Below, piece after piece: positions 60,666 to 64,000 of a stretch of 64,000 bases of DNA (positions within the stretch are counted from its first letter, which is position 1; every line of letters begins with the position of its first letter). A program made the position numbers and the translations under genes. A model generated the notes under the pieces. That model saw nothing but the letters and a program-made list of their open reading frames with translations, did not search any database and was not told the origin of the DNA. Location of the stretch: contig JAAOMT010000480.1 in NCBI GenBank assembly GCA_016748015.1, forward strand, positions 876,499 through 940,498. Direction: 5' to 3'. This stretch comes from Geosiphon pyriformis (lineage: Eukaryota; Glomeromycota; Glomeromycetes; Archaeosporales; Geosiphonaceae).

Positions 60666-62496
60666 AAATTTAAATTTCTATTAAATTTTATTTATGGTAT
60701 AAAAATCTATTTTATTTAATAAATTATATATATTTTTCTAATCAGTTTTATATTTAACAAAATTTATTATTATTTTTCAGGAAAATTCCAAGATAAAAAT
60801 ATGCCTTAAATCGCTACGATCATGAATAGGAAGCGGCAAATATTAAACAAACTAAGGTGAAATTCCAAGAAATAGTTTTTTTTTTTAAAAGATAAACTAC
60901 CTTTCGTTGAAAGTTTAAAAAAATACATGTATTATTATAATTTTTTTAAAATAGAAAAAATATGTACAGTTAAAATATTTAGAATTAGAAATATATATTC
61001 ATTTTTTTTTGTATAAAATAGACATATCAAAAACTAAAACTTTAATAATAATAATAATAATAATTATTCTATTTCTTTTAAATAAATAATTATTTTTTTA
61101 TTGAAAACCATTAAAATTCGATTATATATATTGATTTTAAATAAAATTCAAAAATCTCTTTATTTAAATGTTATTGAAAAAAAAAAAAAAAAAAAGTTTC
61201 AAATTCTTTTTTAATTAATTTTCATTATAAATTTATAAGCAAATTGCATAAGCAACTAAACATAAAATTTTTTAATTTTAAAAATATTAAATGAATGTAC
61301 AATAAATGAAATTATTTATCAAGTATAGAATCATTCCGTGTCTTTTAAAAAATATTTTTTCAATATCTTGAAAATTTTTTATATAAATTGAAAGCAAAAT
61401 TTCATTTTCAAATTTTCTAATACACACATCAAATGTTATTGACAAAATAATTTCTAAATGGTTAGAGCTGTTAAAAAATTAGCCGGGGATCTTTTAATTA
61501 TATAAGATGATTTTTTTCTCTAAATTTAACTATTGACTGAAATATATAAAATATTTAAAACCTCTTTGTAATTTTTTTTTAAATCGAAATAAGACATTTT
61601 GGATCGGCCAAAAACCAAAACCTAATAGTTTTGAATATAATTTTATTCCATACTGTTTGTGAAATATTTTAAGCAATTTAAAAATTTTTGTCCTTGAATT
61701 TTTTTGATCATTATATAAAAATATCAATTTTCAGTAAATTTAATGTTAGATATTATTTTATCTCTATTGTGAATTTTTGATTTTAAAAAGACTAAAATCG
61801 ATCAATTTCTCATCCAAATTTAAAATGTTGTTTTACCTTCACTTTTCGGATACTATTGTTTACAAAAGAATACATTTCAAAACAAAGTTTTGGAATTTGT
61901 TGATCACGTACGACAAATGTAAGATTATATTTAAATCTTGAGTTAATCTGGTCAAGAATATTTAAAAGTTTCATAGAGTATTTAAATTTTGTTTTTGATT
62001 GAAAATTTTTAGGGAACACAAAAATTTAACTTGTCATTTAAACTTCATATAATTCATTGTCAATGTGTCCTATACCATTCTGTATTATTTCCACTTTGAA
62101 AGTTAGAATTTTTGAATGGGGTCATTGTGATGCATGCAATACCTAAATCTTCACTCGTCAGCCCAATTTTTTTTTTAGAAAATACGATAATTTTTTTGAC
62201 CACAATGAAGTTTTTGTACAATGATTTACTGAGTGTTGCTAAATTTTAAAGTGTTATCTCTTTGAGGTCTATAAATAATTCATCAAGCAACTGGTAGCTG
62301 ATCAAATGATTGACATTAAATATGACTCTAAAATATAGAGTGATCTAAAAAAAGGGTAGTGTTACTTGAAAATTTCCTTTATGAAATTAATGATCATATA
62401 AGAATCAAGTAACATTGAGATATTTTTTTTTTTTTTTTCAGCTTCCCAAATTTTTCACTTTCCCCATTAAATACGATTTAAATCATTTCTTAAAAT
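60666..62496. other. AT-rich spacer, no gene seen
   Basis: Contains a TAA run at about 61,048-61,070 and a poly(A) run at about 61,176-61,194. Minus-strand frames at 61,727-61,530 and 62,019-61,810 have no recognisable domain. The last 200 bases precede the third tandem gene. Confidence 0.4.
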
Positions 62497-63431
62497 ATGT
62501 CTTCTTCAGATGAAAGGCTTAGTACCTCCTCAATGGATGAGATCGCTCTCATTTTCGATAGGTTTGAAGAAAACGATAAAAAGTATTTTTATAATAATAA
62601 TCAAGAGGAAAACAACAATAATACATTAAAAAGAAGAGATTTTAGAAGTAGAGCTTTAAAATTTACATGGTCAATTATTTGGTCTCTAGTGAATTTAATA
62701 ACGCTAGTGAGCTTCACTTTCTTGGTTATTCTTACTTACAAACGAGTAGGTATTTAAAAGTTTTCTTTTTAAGAAAAAAAAAAAAAAATTTCAAATGGAA
62801 AATATTTTCCCAATTTCCGATTAAAGTGTCATATTCTAATTTTCTTATTGAATGAAACTCTTTTAAAATTACTTTCTCAATCAAAAACATAGAAATTCTT
62901 AGAAATTCTGAGTACTTCAATACTTTCACTGGAAGTTTTTGTTCGTATCTTTACCATAATTGTGATTGTAAAACAAGAAAATGTTCGTTTTATGCCAAAA
63001 AGAATTGGAATTTTAATTGGAGTTTTTTTTGGTAAGATAATTTTTTCATTTTCATACAAAAAGAAATTTAATATTAAAAAATTTTGAATTAATAAGAATT
63101 TCTTTTATTTTGAATCATATTATATTTTAAAAATTTTTTTGTACATTTAGGAAAAGAAGATTTTGCACAACTATTTCGTAAACCAAATCAATATCATTTA
63201 TTGAGAAAATTAAAAATGATCCTTTTACTTATAATTCTTGTTAATGCTACATCATTAATACTATTGATTGTATTGTTACAGAGTTCTGAAGAATGTAAGA
63301 AAACTTTGTTTAACAATTGTCTTGTGAATGGGATTAGTGTCTTTGGTTTAGTTTGCATTTGGTTCGATATCATGAAAGATTTTTTCTTTGGATTTTTTTA
63401 TTTAAATTCGGAAACGTCAGAAATTAGTTAA
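62497..63431 (+). CDS. Tandem four-helix membrane protein 3
   Basis: Three exons (62,497-62,745; 62,893-63,031; 63,151-63,431) join in frame to give 222 residues. The polar N-terminus is about 55 residues with an Asn/Glu-rich patch. Helix 1 (FTWSIIWSLVNLITLVSFTFLVIL) ends exon 1 with a phase-0 donor. Exon 2 carries a second hydrophobic segment (VFVRIFTIIVIV) and ends IGILIGVFF before the phase-1 intron, followed by GKEDFAQLF. Exon 3 has helices MILLLIILVNATSLILLIVL and NGISVFGLVCIWFDIM. The WSxIWSLVNL helix start and the G-K-E junction tie it to the gene at 59,635. Cys residues in the exon 3 loop (EECKK and NNCLV) could form a disulphide. Confidence 0.8.
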
Positions 63432-64000
63432 AGTATTTTTAGTATATATAACATTTATAGGTAATATCGACAGCTGACTAATGCTTTCTCACAAAAAAAA
63501 AATTTTTTTATACCGATTTTCTTCGTGAAACTTAACTTTACATTTTTCTTCATAGTCAATCTTAATTGAATCGATATAAAGCTTTTTCATTAATTTTTAA
63601 TCATTTCATACAAAGTTTAAACATTATTGAATATTTTTACATTTTGTGATCATTTTCACTAAATTGTTTTCCGATATATAGATAAATATAAATAGGATTT
63701 ATATTTTAAAACACCTCATCATCAAGAAAAATTTTGATTCAAAGATACAGAATGAAATTGTTACATGAACACAAAAATGGTTACAATAAATCGGATATTG
63801 ACTATTCATAGATGATCCATGCTTTTTGAAGTTTTCACTTTATACATGTATTCCCTTGAAAAATCGAAAGAGATATTAATATAAAATTTATTATATCTAT
63901 AGAAAATGAAAAAATTTGAATTTAAGCTTTTAATTAAAAATTTATCCGGATTAATTTTAATTTTTTCTTTTCTTCTCTTTAAAATTGATATAGAAAATAA
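63432..64000. other. 3' flank, no gene seen
   Basis: AT-rich sequence downstream of the last tandem gene. No open frame or RNA gene is supported before the window ends. Confidence 0.4.

Noticed and set aside
1-64000. CRISPR arrays, tRNA and rRNA genes, bacterial-type operons
   Set aside because: No spaced direct repeats, no A/B-box pair with a cloverleaf, no rRNA core sequence and no Shine-Dalgarno-led gene strings were seen; introns show a eukaryotic nuclear genome.

Overview
This is a nuclear window from a very AT-rich, intron-rich eukaryote. It is most probably an arbuscular mycorrhizal fungus (Glomeromycotina, Rhizophagus/Glomus-like). The reasons are short GT-AG introns of about 50-200 bases, single-copy genes set among long AT-rich spacers, and a decayed non-LTR retrotransposon whose ORF1, endonuclease, reverse transcriptase and RNase H segments read like the LINE family I know from Rhizophagus. 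The taxon is inferred from gene content; no marker locus is present.

The window has two compartments. Bases 1 to about 19,900 are a transposon graveyard with almost no CpG and no intact gene. It holds a Ty3/gypsy-type relic on the plus strand (about 1,900-4,700) and a LINE relic of about 6.4 kb on the minus strand (about 6,930-13,320). Both show C-to-T and G-to-A type decay, with conserved Trp codons turned into stops. From about 20,000 onward CpG returns and genes are intact.

Thirteen protein-coding genes can be modelled, most with all splice junctions in frame. Three are housekeeping-type: an MFS transporter (20,930-23,014), a TBC-domain Rab GAP with coiled coils and a 35-base microexon (28,846-24,825, minus), and a mitochondrial-type phospholipid scramblase (31,531-32,978). 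Next comes a run of secreted-type genes: a class-3 lipase-like protein (34,640-36,144), two small secreted proteins arranged tail to tail (37,195-37,629 and 38,439-37,928), a hAT transposon with a perfect 8-base target duplication (38,711-41,464), and a second lipase-like protein (44,725-43,351, minus). Both lipase-like proteins lack the nucleophile serine.

The last 18 kb is dominated by small membrane proteins. Two are minus-strand four-helix paralogs sharing a Cys-rich/LKPAVVII signature (50,896-49,876 and 55,788-54,928), and a decayed terminal exon of a third copy lies at about 52,000. Three are plus-strand four-helix genes in tandem (57,599-58,488; 59,635-60,665; 62,497-63,431) with identical intron phases. 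A two-exon, single-helix gene at 46,268-45,851 looks like a truncated relative. A Tc1/mariner relic lies between the two minus-strand paralogs. The likely novelty is the expanding four-helix family and the serine-less lipase-like secreted proteins; no defence island, CRISPR array, tRNA or rRNA was seen.
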